Notes under the pieces: generated by a model
Told to the model about the DNA's origin: nothing
Database searches by the model: none
Seen by the model: the letters and a program-made list of their open reading frames with translations, nothing else
Translations under genes and position numbers: made by a program
Assembly: GCA_947095535.1 (NCBI GenBank)
Contig: OX352774.1
Coordinates: forward strand, 239,655,825 to 239,719,824
Origin: Poecilobothrus nobilitatus
Lineage: Eukaryota; Arthropoda; Insecta; Diptera; Dolichopodidae
Length of the DNA stretch: 64,000 bases
Direction of reading: 5' to 3'
Shown here: piece after piece, positions 23,851 to 34,877 of the stretch
How the letters are laid out: each line of letters starts with the position of its first letter
Position numbering within the stretch: the stretch's first letter is position 1

Positions 23851-24870
23851 TAAAAATGTTGAAATAATTTAGACGTTGGCAATTTTTTTCGTTTACTTTA
23901 AAAAAAAAAAAAACATCCAAAAAATGAATCTAAGATAAGTAGTTTTCAAAGCCAACATAATATATCTATAATATTCTTAAAAAATAACATCATTTCAGTT
24001 TTTAGACCTTTTTTTTTTTAACTTTATTTTTTTTCTGTATTTATTTTTCTTATTTATTTAAATTTTGTTTTTCTTTTAATATATCTTGTTTTCTTTTTGC
24101 TTACCGGAAAGAAAATAATAAAAAACGGAACAAATTTATTTTTTTTTTTATATTTTTGTTTTTTTTTTTACACAAATTTTAAATAACAGAATAAATTGCG
24201 TGCAATTTTATTTTTATTTAAAAAAAGGATAAAAGAAGTTTCTTATATCTTGTCTATATTTTTGTTTTTTTATTATTTGATGTATTTACTTAAGGTTGGT
24301 AAAAATTATTCTATAGTATTTATTATTATTTTATTTTTTTTTATTGTTTTCAGTTAGATGAACACTAAATAAACCTGTGTATGCATTTTGGTTTTTGTAT
24401 TGTCATACGAAATTGTGTTTTTGGTTTGAATCTTGAATAAAATAATAAAATACAAAATAAGTATTGTATTTACATACTCTGTTACTTTAGATTAAAGTGG
24501 TAAAATTAGCTAAACTGGGGACAAATAATCCACAGATCGTTGAAAATTAATTTATTTAATTTTAACTAGAGGTATTTTATTTTATTTAAAAAACGCAGAC
24601 TAAATACTTGTTATATAATACTGTTAAAAATTTAGCGAGTTGATTCATCGTAATTTATAAGGTAATTCGTATTTAAAAATAAAATCATTCATATTTTATT
24701 AAATATTCATACATTCGTCTTAACAAAACCTGTTTTATATTAGTTATAATATTATATAACATACAAAAAGTTTTGTTAAGCCGATTTAATTTTTTTTTAT
24801 TTTATATCCTTTAACATTGGGTTTTTTTACTCTTATATCAATTTTTTTTTTAAATATGTTGTAAACATTA
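23851..24870. other. AT-rich non-coding DNA
   Basis: Long A/T runs (for example 24120-24180). No coding or repeat signal was seen. Confidence 0.5.
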
Positions 24871-25105
24871 AGTTTGGGTGTCTCGCTGGCCTAGTGGGTA
24901 AGCGTGTAAAAAAATGCTGTAAATACGGTATTTATGTAATGCAATCTTACATCGTATGGGGTAACAGCCTATGAAATACACTGTCAGCACCGAGCTAGTC
25001 TGTTCTCGAATTCCACATTAAGAATAATTCCTCTTTACGGCATTTACAGCCTCATCTGAAAAAGAAAGGTTGTATGAGGAGCATAAATTAAAAAAAAAGA
25101 AAAAT
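24871..25105 (+). mobile_element. tRNA-derived SINE, diverged copy with internal extra sequence
   Basis: An A box TGGCCTAGTGGG lies at 24887-24898. The B box region GTTCTCGAATTCC (25002-25014) is degraded. The body AAGAATAATTCCTCTTTACG, then CATTTACAGCC and GAAAGGTTGTATGAGG, follows the same order as the SINE at 19205-19397, and the copy ends in an A-rich tail. About 55 extra bases between the two boxes (TACGGTATTTATGTAATGC and neighbours) are absent from the other copies. I found no clear target duplication. It is an older or structurally distinct member of the family. Confidence 0.7.
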
Positions 25106-26975
25106 CTTTCATGTTCGTCGGAATAAAAAATTTCTCTTTTCCATTCTATCTTTTTATTATATTTAAAAAGAAAATCTTTTGAAGACAAAACTAATGGCAT
25201 CCATTTTTAGAATAAAAATTAAAGACAGAGAAAGAAATGAAAATATTTTTTATGAATTTTTTTAAAGGCATTTGAAAATAGCACGTGTAATCAGGTCAAT
25301 AATTTGGGGGTTAATTAATTTATTGCTGTTTTATATTATGATGTTGTTCGAAATTGTTAAATGGATTATTTGTTTTTATTATACCTTAAGAAAGTTGCCA
25401 ATGCTATCTGATATTATTTCTATGATTGTTTGATGAATGAAATTTTATGTTTTCTTTTAAGTTATTATTTGTTGTATTTTTACATAATTTTAGTTGACAT
25501 AGGAGACAAGTTTTTCTATTTTTCAAGAAATTCTTTTATTTCCATTGACATGAAAAATTAAGAACAATAATATTGGCTGTAATTTAATTTAGATCTTATG
25601 TTGAATTTCCTGTAACTCTGTGAAAACTTTTGAAAGGAAATTTCTTCATCTTACTTTTAATCTTAAAGCTTGAGTTTTATAAATGTATGTAGTTTACTAA
25701 ATATTTTAAATGAAGTAAACATATAGAAAACGTATCTATACCACATATTATTAAAATTTACCGTTGAAAAACACCTATTCTGTACCTTATGTAAAGTCAA
25801 TAGTTATAAAACCTGTTTTTAATTTAAAAAATTTTCAACAATTTTATATAAGTTTTGAAGAAATTAAAAATTTTCCAATTTATTTAGAAAACAGATTGAA
25901 ATATTAAACAAATAGTAGCTTGAAAAGTTTTTCAGAATATCAGGCCTAGAGACATGAAATCTTAGGACCTTTCGTATACTTTTAGCCTAATACTTTAAAT
26001 GTAAAATTCCGGACTTAAGCTTGCAAAAATCATTTATATCCAAACAAAATTTATATTGAATTATAAGTTAATAAAATTTAAAGCCAATTAAAGTTTACGA
26101 GTGTATACATATTATTATATTTTTATGTACCATTCTATGTGACATCATTTTTTTAATGTTAAAAAAATTGTTTTTTTTTTTTCAATTTATTCCGGAAAAA
26201 AAAATGAAAACTAACTAAAAAGTTATGTTTAGAAAATGAAGAAAAAAAAGGGATTTTGACAATTTCAAATTTTTTTCTGATGAAAAAGATTTTAATAAAA
26301 AAAAAAAACGTTGACATGTGACATTTAAAAGGCAACATAAAAATGATGTGTCAAAAAAATGTCATAATCCTTTTAAAAATTAAAATTTTAAACAGAAAAA
26401 AAATTTGTATCTAAATGTATATGTATAGATTAAAATAAAACCATAATCTATATTTTCAAATAAAAAAATTTTTTAATATATTTAATTAGATTAACTTTTT
26501 CTGAAAGTCTTAAAATAAAATGTTAATAAAATTAAAAAAAAGAAGAACCAAATAATATTATTTTAATTTAAATTAGTTTTTAGAAAAAAAACTGTAAAGT
26601 ATAGCAACTTTTTTAAAACATAAATAAAAAATATAGGGTAAACTTTATAACTTCAAAATAGCTTTCAATTAGGCATTTCTATAAATTATGGCGGAAAGGA
26701 AATTTCAGGAATTAAATGTTGACAAAAATACATTACTCTAGACACTTTATTCGATGTTGAGTCAATATCTGTAGTGCAGGATGCAAAACCAAATTAAACA
26801 AAAAGTTAAAAATGTATTTTTTTTTTATACTTTACTAAAATGTCATATAAAGGATAAATTAAGTTTTTCGTATATGCAATTATTTAATTATATTTTTACC
26901 AAAGCACATTCGCAAAGGACAAAATGTACATTGATTAAAATGTAATCAAAATGTACAAATGATTCTGACAACTAA
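25106..26975. other. AT-rich non-coding DNA
   Basis: Plain AT-rich sequence with A/T runs. No gene was recognised. The minus-strand frame at 25018-25200 overlaps the SINE tail and is not coding. Confidence 0.5.
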
Positions 26976-27224
26976 GATAAGAAGAAAAAATGGAAATGGA
27001 TAGGGCATATTATTAGGGAGTCTTTCAATATTAGTGGTAGGCAATATTTTTTTTGAAATTTACTAGGTAGGAAAAAGATAGGCAGACCGCGAACAACCTG
27101 AAAGAAAAGTGTAAATAAAGAAATTGTTTTAAATGGAATGTCGTGGACTGAACTGTAAAGATTAGCACGAAATAGTGAAAAATGTTGGGATTAGGTGGAA
27201 TGTTCCTTAAGAAAATTAAAAAAA
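26976..27224 (+). pseudogene. C-terminal end of an RTE-like retrotransposon ORF
   Basis: In the frame beginning at 26976 the translation reads DKKKKWKWIGHIIRES, a stop, then GRKKIGRPRTT, a stop, then NGMSWTEL, a stop, and RLARNSEKCWD. Intact relatives end with the same series: a 'RRRKWKWIGHTLR' block, a 'GKRRRGRPRNTW' block and a final 'WxELxxLAxNRxxW' block. The order and spacing match, so I call this a decayed ORF end despite at least four in-frame stops. It continues the protein where the remnant at 20277-21010 stops, with roughly 25 residues missing between them. Confidence 0.75.
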
Positions 27225-27877
27225 GGAAAAAACTATATTATTATCAAAAAGTTAAATGAAAAAACATTGCTTTTGATGAAGATACAAAGTTCTTGATCCT
27301 GTAACAATTAATAACAAAAGTCTTAATTAAACAATTAATAAGTGATAACCAAAAAGATAAAATAAAATCTGTATACGATAGACTATAAAATTCTTTTAAC
27401 TTTTAGTTTAACCCTATACAGAAATTGAGATAAAATTTTGAAAAAGGAGATATTTAGAAAATTATTCATGAAATATTCCAATAAAATTTTTAAATCAATA
27501 TAAATTTATTAAAATTCATTTTTTGTCATTTTATTTGAAGTCTTAATATAAAGTCATAAATTGTAAAGTCCTACTAATATGCCCGCTAACTGATAAGCAT
27601 TTAAAATATTATTATCAGTATTTAAATCATAATTCTAAATTACATTATTCAAGAGTTCCTTATCACAAACAATATAATATAAAATAATTTTGGATATATT
27701 CCAAATTTCAAAAAATACAAACATAATAATACTATATATGATATACTCGTAGTACATAAAATTTGCAGTTGTAGAGATTTAAAAGAAGGAAAATTAATGC
27801 TACTCTAGAGAAAAATAAATTTTAATATATGTATATATTATGTTATCTAAACCCACAAAAAAAAAAAAAAACCCTAA
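27225..27877. other. AT-rich non-coding DNA
   Basis: Spacer between the retrotransposon remnant and the Helitron. Nothing was recognised apart from an A run at 27857-27871. Confidence 0.5.
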
Positions 27878-30034
27878 TCTATAATATAATACACAAGATG
27901 TTGGCGAGACCTTGCCAACATGTAAAAAAATATATTTTATATCTATAATAAAACACTCACACTGAATGTAAACTAAACTGGCAGTGATGATATTTCTGTA
28001 TATTTATTTAATAATTTAAAATTTGATTACCAGAGACACAAATCTTTGACTTAAAGTATTATCAAGAGACACAAACCGTTAATTAAAAATATAAATAAAT
28101 TTAGTAAATATTATTACCAGAGACCAAATTATCCACTAGAAGTATTATCAGAAACACAAACCGTTCATTAAAAGTGAGTACAGTCAAAAAAGGTGAGGTA
28201 CATACATAAAAAACACATTTTCAATAAAAATAAATTCAGCAAATTTTTAATTTTTAAATTTGACCGCCACATCTATTATGAACTGGTCGCAGCGGTAAAT
28301 TAAAAATAAATTATTAATCTTCTGTTGGCGTTTTCAATCTTTGTTTTGAAAAAAATAAAATTAAAGCACCTGAAAATGAAAAGAGCAAAGTTTATAGTAA
28401 GTCTCATATTTATAAGAAAAAAATTATAGGCCGATTTTATTCTTGATTTTGTTTTCATTAGTATAAAAGCTGGTAAAAACTTCGTAACAGACTTTAAAAT
28501 AGTTTTGTTTATTTAGGTTGAAATTTAGATTTTTAACATAAAACATAACATAAAATATTCGAAATTTTTTTATTAATATAAAATTCGGCAGACCTAAATA
28601 TTTATATTTCATAACAGGAGTCTGGAACTTACCAAATATTATAGAAATTGATATTTTTCTTAAAAAAAAAAAACTAACATAGAAAATATCATTTTAGAAG
28701 CCTTCTCTACAAAAGATCCATAATTTTGTACTAATTTATTATTAGACCATTAATAATATTGTTAGCCGTGGAAAAAAATTAGATTTATTAATCAGATCAG
28801 ATAATATAATACCAGGAATTAATGATTGAATTTCTGATAATATGCACAATATTATACACACAAGATGTTGGCCAGATCTATAATAAACCACTCACACTGA
28901 ATGTAAACTGAACTGGCAATGATGATATTTCTGTATATTTATTTAATAATTTAAAATTTTATTATCAGAGACACAAATCTTCGACTAAAAGTCTTATCAG
29001 AGACACAAACTTTTACTTTTTAAAAAGTACTTTCGACACAAAATTTAAAGCAAATTTTTAATTTTTAAATATGACTGCCACATACATTATGAACTGGTCG
29101 CAGCGGTAAATTAAAAATAAATTATTAATCTCCTGTTGGCAGTTTTCAAATGACTCTTTGTTTTGAAAAAAATAAAAATACTCTTAATAAAATTAAAAGA
29201 CTTGAAAGTGAAAAGAGTAAAGTTTATAGTAAAGCTTATATTTATAAGAAAGAAATAATAGGCCGATTTTATTCTTGATTTTGTTTTCACTATTATAAAA
29301 GCTGGTGAAAGCTTGGCAGCAGACTTTAAAGTAGTTTTGTTTATTTAGGTTGGAATTTTGATTTTTTAATTTTGATATTATTTGCTGCATTTTTGATATT
29401 ATAATTTGATAACATTTGATAACATAAAATATTCGAATTTTTTTATTAATATAAAATTCGGCAGACTTAGCTAATTATATTTCATAACAGAAATCAGAAA
29501 CTTACTAAATATTATAGAAATGGATATTTTTCTTAAAAAAAAAGAAAAAGTAACATAGAAAATATCATTTTAGAAGCCTTCTCTCACAATAGATTCATAA
29601 TTTTATACTAATTTATTATTAGACCATTAAATTAAAATGCTGTCGAAAACGACCCTCACAAAAAAAAGCCCCCAAAAATTTATGAAATTTCATTATCAGA
29701 GACATGAATCTTTTATTAAATATACCAAAGACCTCTTCCAAAGTACATTTAAATAAAATAAATTCAGCAAATTTTTTTCAAGCAAAAAAAAACAAGTAAA
29801 AGTAACAGCTGGTAACAGTAAGTCGATGCAACCGACTTATTTATACCCTACACCTAAAAAATTCAAATTAAATTAAAAATCCATAAGTTATTTTAGTTAG
29901 GTACTTAATATACCTAAGCTAAAAAAATACATGTAATAATCCCTCCCTTAATACAGGTAGTAAGGGAGTCAGTATGATAACGTAAATGTTTTTGAATCTA
30001 TAGAAATTGTGCAATTGCACAGGGGATTTTCTAG
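27878..30034 (+). mobile_element. Candidate non-autonomous Helitron
   Basis: The 5' end TCTATAATATAATACACAAG begins with TC after an A at 27877. The 3' end has the hairpin TGTGCAATTGCACA at 30008-30021, nine bases, then CTAG at 30031-30034 followed by a T. This combination (5' TC, short 3' hairpin, CTRR end, insertion between A and T) defines Helitrons, which move by rolling-circle replication. A second copy on the other strand ends at exactly the same CTAG-T (38760), and homology stops there in both. Inside are repeated TTAYCAGAGACACAAA modules, a duplicated section of about 800 bp (27878-28750 and 28840-29625), and near the 3' side GTCGATGCAACCGACTTAT with TATACCCTACACC. No Rep/helicase frame is present. 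The minus-strand frames at 28424-28612 and 29193-29390 are not judged coding. Confidence 0.75.
27898..27921. repeat. Hairpin near the Helitron 5' end
   Basis: ATGTTGGC (27898-27905) pairs perfectly with GCCAACAT (27914-27921) around an 8-base loop. The second internal unit (28863 onward) keeps the left arm but lacks the right arm. A subterminal 5' hairpin could influence processing of the element, but that is inference. Confidence 0.7.
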
Positions 30035-32385
30035 TCACCTAGAATATTAAAAAAGTGAAAATAAAACCATTTAAAAATAAAATAACGAATTTACGAAATT
30101 TATTATCAGAATTTACTATTCAATGAAAATTTTATATGAGTTGAAAAATATTTTATACATCAAATTGGCATATAGACTATTTAATTTAAATATACTTAAC
30201 TAAAAATATCTTCCACATTTCATTTGTATAATAATTTTTGATACACTATGTATTCATAGAACACATGTCAGAAAATGACGAATCCTGACAGATCTAAAAC
30301 AATTTAGTGACTACATATTATTGTAAAAAAGAACTTCTACAGGTTTAGAACTCATCTATAAAAAAAATTCTGAAGAAAAGAAAAAAATTTATCAAAATTA
30401 TGTAAAAGAGCTCGTCTTAACAAAATAAGGTCAAAAAATTTTTTTAACTTGCAAAAAGACACGTATGCTAGGATTAATAAGTCATTTTTTCATATCAAAT
30501 GTAAAAGAAAAATCGGTGCAATAATTTGATGGAACAAAAACAAATACAGCCCAAATTGTTCTTCATGCCATTGAGAAAATGTTGATTTTTATTTTTAAGC
30601 ATCTACGATTGTATATTGTGACAAACAGAAAAAAAAAAACATTTTAATAAAGTCCAAACAAAAGTTATTAAAAATAAAACTGAAAAATTCGCCTTGTTCT
30701 TTCTATCATATGTCCTATTTCTAAAAATAGTTTATCTACATCAAGACAAAAACCTTTTAATGAAAATTAAATTGATCAGAAATTTAAACCAAAACAACCG
30801 CTTTGACGTTATGTTAATTTTAATTTTCCCAAATGATATGTATTATCACATTCACCACATTCGTACATTATATTATAATAAGATTTATATTTTTTCAAAT
30901 TTATCTTATTCCATTTAATTTTTAAGCACATTTTTCAAATTATTTTGAAAAATTTGTTTATTAGTTTCACTAACTGGTCGCTGTCTTCCATAAAACTTCT
31001 ATACTGTTTGTGATAAAGAAATGAAATTTTAGACGAACAACTATATTATAGGTATATAGATCTCCTAAAAAATAAAACCTGTCGAAAAATATATTTTTTA
31101 TGTAGTCCCACCCTTGATTCTTCCCTACAAATTAATTTAAAAAGATTCTATACTCAAATGGTTTTATCTCAAATTCTATCGTATATTTTTTCTATTTGAA
31201 AACGTTAAATAATAAAGAATTTAAAATTTTTGTTACCATATCACCAAAACGCTCAAGGTTAAGAACTAAATTGAAATTTTGAAAAGGATAATATTTTTAA
31301 AAATAACCACAAGTTACTGTTAAAATAAATTATTTTAGGTCTTAAAAAGGATCAAAAGTGTAAAATTTTCAATTTTTCGGCACATGGAACTTGGTCTCTT
31401 AAACAAAGTTTTCAAAGCAAGGATGCAAACGTTAAAGCTCAGACATTCTATTAATTTTAGAAATATTAATACTGCTCTTTGGCTACTTTTAAATTGCAGA
31501 TGTGATAACTGATAAGTGAAAAGCATCGTGGTAATCATAAATACGCCATAAGATAAAATTTATTTTTTTTTATTTAAAAAAAACGATGATTTTCAATCGG
31601 TTATCAAAGCTTCAATATAAACATAACAAATATATAAACAGAGTGTAGAAAAACGATATTCTATTATCGATCCTTTGATTTACTCTCTTATCACTTAACA
31701 CAGATACTCTATAAACCCATCCTTAATTTATTATTATAGCCTCAGCTTAAAATTAAAGAAAGAGTTCCTTAAATTATCATGATTTTCTCTCTCGCAAAAA
31801 ATTCTATCACAAATTTTCACAATTCTAGAAGGCTTAGGTATTAATTATTTTTTTAAAATGTCCTTAAAAAAACTTTTGTTTTACATACTGCCTTGTTATA
31901 TTCCATTATTAATGCAACATTTACAATATAATGATAAACTGAAAAATTACATTTGTTTATGCTAGTTTTTATGGTCTTCTCAAATTTCAATTTTAAAATT
32001 TTAAAAATTTTGTTTATTCATCACTCATTTGTTTGAAAAATTTCTGATGCACAATATTGTTAACTTGTGAAATTTTTTGTCAAAAAACAAATACAAAAAA
32101 AAAACTCTTATTAATTAAATTTTTCAAAATGGAAAATTAAATTTCCATCAGTCTATTGAAAAAAAAAACTGCTACTCTAAATTTAAATGAAAATAATACG
32201 AACCGACATTTCATGGATTACAATAAAAGTTTATTCTTTTGTTTTCCTTTTTCTTCTTTTTTTTTCTTTTTGTAGAATGTTAACATTGCATTATTTGTTA
32301 ACATTTACTTAATTTCAATATCAATTGTACTAATTGATTTAAACATAACTACTCGATTCACTATTATTGACTATTTGTGTAAATA
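30035..32385. other. AT-rich DNA with a faint CCGTCC-family trace
   Basis: No gene. The stretch 30965-31180 (CATAAAACTTCTATACTGTT, AAAGAAATGAAATTTTAGAC, TATGTAGTCCCACCC, TTTATCTCAAATTCTATCG) parallels 62890-63070 weakly and probably is an eroded forward copy of the CCGTCC repeat. The rest is AT-rich. Frames at 30694-30918 and 31335-31538 are unsupported. Confidence 0.45.
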
Positions 32386-33285
32386 CAGGGTGGGCCAACT
32401 TAAACTACCTGATTTGAAATACTTATAATTTTTATATTTTTAAAGTTTTTTATTTTATTTTTTTTTTTAAATGAAAGTATAAATTGTTTAATTTTTTGAA
32501 GCTGAGCGCGAAAAATTACATTCTTGAAATGGCTTCCATTTTCCTGTCCATTATCTTCCATTGTCCTGGCAGTTAATGGCTCTTTCTAAGTCATTTTGCA
32601 TTACTTTGGACAATTTCAGTGCGAATATTCTGTTTTAGTCCCTGAATATTTTGTGGTTTGTTGACGTAAACCCGTTCCTTCAAGAAACTCCACAAAAAAA
32701 AATCAGGGGCCATGAAATCTGGGCAAAGAGGTGGCAACGCGAAATCAGCATTTTATTCGGTCATCAAAAAGTTCTCGGAAAATCACCAATATCTCTCTCA
32801 CGGTATGAGCTGGAATAATATTTCACGAATATTAAGAACTACCGGAAGTAAAAACTGTTCCAACATGGTCCGGTATACCGCCCCAGACACGGTTTCTGGA
32901 TGCACAGTTTCATTTCCGAAAAAAATATGAACCAATAACTCTGTCAGCCATAATTTCACACCAAACAGTGCATCTGAGAGGGTGTAATTGTCGCTGAAGC
33001 ACTGCTCTCAGATTCTTCGTACCCCAAATTCGGCAGTTTTGTTTATTGACACATCCATTCAAGTGAAAATGTGCTTCATCGCTCATAATGACATTATTCA
33101 AAAAATGATTGTCCGAAAACATAATAATATTCAACAATTTTTGCATGTTCTTGCACTGAGTATGATGACATTATAAAATTTTATAAAATTCTTTATTATC
33201 TGTAAAAAAAAAATAAAATAAAAAACTTTAAAAATAAAAAAATTATAAGCATTTCAAATCAGTCAGTACAAGTTGGCCTACCCTG
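32386..33285 (-). mobile_element. Internally deleted mariner-type transposon
   Basis: The 900-bp element is bounded by TA dinucleotides (32384-32385 and 33286-33287), the expected target duplication of Tc1/mariner. The ends read CAGGGTGGGCCAACTT and, on the other strand, CAGGGTAGGCCAACTT. The inverted repeats extend about 82 bp (32386-32468 and 33204-33285) with only about six to eight differences, so they are unusually long for a mariner. The coding remnant is on the minus strand. Mariners of this kind are usually near 1.3 kb, so about 400 bp has been lost. Confidence 0.9.
32495..33171 (-). pseudogene. Mariner transposase remnant inside the 900-bp element
   Basis: The original start seems preserved: ATG at 33169-33171 opens MSSYSVQEHAKIVEYYY, a typical mariner N-terminus. 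After about 25 residues a stop and frame change lead directly into FLNNVIMSDEAHFHLNG, so most of the N-terminal DNA-binding half is deleted. The first catalytic Asp is the GAT at 33078-33080 (SDEAHF). NKQNCRIWG, LHPLRCTVWCE and GSYFF follow, then a frameshift into TVSGAVYRTMLEQFL. The second catalytic block (normally QDGATAHT) is lost in a damaged region near 32800. The third region survives as APDFFLWSFLKERVYVNKPQ, with its Asp at 32702-32704. Fragments near 32500 resemble the usual C-terminal GSHFKNVIF block. The copy is dead but belongs to the same broad transposase group as 8230-8850. Confidence 0.85.
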
Positions 33286-34766
33286 TATATGAATACTTTT
33301 GTAAAAATTTCAATTTTGTAATTGTTTGCAAGAAAAAAAAAGGATGTGCAACAAATTCAATTGGGACATTGTATAATATATATTTTATGTAAACAGAATG
33401 AAAAAGATAAATTTGTATCAAAATCCTTTTATATTCTAATTGAACTATTCCCTTAATTGAAATAATTTCAACATTACATTACATGCAGTGATCTACAAGT
33501 TATTGATTAAAAAAAAAAAAAAAGCAAAATTCTAATGTTGTTAAAAAAAACTGCTAAAATTTACTTAAACCATCCTTTAAAAGTAAAAATTTAAAAAATA
33601 TTCATCCTTTAAATTATCCTTGCTTTGGTATGAATTTATTTCTTAGTGTGCAATAATTTTGCTAAACTCTTGATAAGTGTTTTGTTGATCCAACATTATT
33701 TTAAGATTATCGTAGTGTTAATCAGCTAATGATTTTTTTTTTGTTTTTAAACCAAAATTTTATTTTTATTAGAAGCTCTCTTAAGATGTACTATATTAAT
33801 ATCACTTTTAAGCATAGCTGAATATTTTAGTTCCTTCAGATAGTTATAAACAAAATTAGAATTTATATTAGAAAATGCTTTAATAGTTTTATAAAAAAAT
33901 AAATTTTAAATTAGTATAACTTGATCCTTTCTTGAGACACAAAACATTCAGTACTTTTCCCATTTTTCATATATGTAGGAATTCATATATGATCATATTA
34001 TGTAGGAACTCTAATGCTCTTAAATTTTCTATTCAGAATTTTTGTCTATTTGGGGATTTTTTATTTTTTTTTTTCTAGTTCGAATTATTAGGTTCCATTA
34101 CAAGGCGTTTTTTGTGGTGCCAAATAATTTTATTTTTATGCCAAATGCGGGTCTCAATTTAAATAAATAGAATTTTCAAATTTAAAATATATTATATTGA
34201 TAAAACACTAATCGAATAATTAAATAAAATTTGAACGAAGCCATTAACTTCTATAAACAAAGCATTACGAATGAAAAGATAATTCAGATATTATTGAATA
34301 GCATTCATTTTTAAAGTTCCATTAAACTTATAAAAATTAAATTACAACCAACAGAAATTGATTTTGTTCATTTTTTATTACACTTTTACTAAAACTTAAA
34401 TTCCCTATTTGTGAGGAAAATTAAAAGAAATGTGGATCCTACCAACTCACAATAATATAACACTATTTATATTCCACGTAAATACTTTGTGTGTATAATT
34501 TTATTATTCTCAGTATATAAACTTGAAACGTTTATAAGTTGTCTTACATAGTCAATTCTATATTGACCTAATCATAATTTGAAAATTCTACATTTGCCCA
34601 ATCTTTTCATTAATCTGTTGTTGAAAATTATATAAATCGAATCTATTATATAAAAGCCGTAAACGTTTGCAACAATAACATTTTTCATAGCAAAAACTAA
34701 TACTGCACATAACAGAAAAAAAGAATAAAAAAAATTGAAAATTAATGGATAGGTATGGCTACGTAG
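33286..34766. other. AT-rich non-coding DNA
   Basis: No gene or repeat was recognised; a few A/T runs. Confidence 0.5.
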
Positions 34767-34877
34767 TTCCGAAAATCAAAATCCTAAATTCAAAATCCCG
34801 AAAACAAAAACGGGAAAAATTAAAATCCCGAAATTACAAAATTCCGAAAAACAAATTCCTCAAATTTCAAAATCTCG
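34767..34877. repeat. Degenerate array of a CCCGAAATTCAAAAT-type unit
   Basis: About seven units of 14-17 bp in the style CCGAAAATCAAAAT, CCTAAATTCAAAAT, CCCGAAAACAAAAA, CCCGAAATTACAAAAT follow one another. The next few hundred bases (34925-35120) contain looser 'AATTTT...CATA' repetition. It is a short minisatellite; such text is also common as internal repeats of insect transposons (from memory). Confidence 0.65.

Noticed and set aside
27890..29010. Spaced TTAYCAGAGACACAAA modules resembling a CRISPR array
   Set aside because: Module spacing and length are irregular, units are degenerate, and the context is a eukaryotic Helitron.
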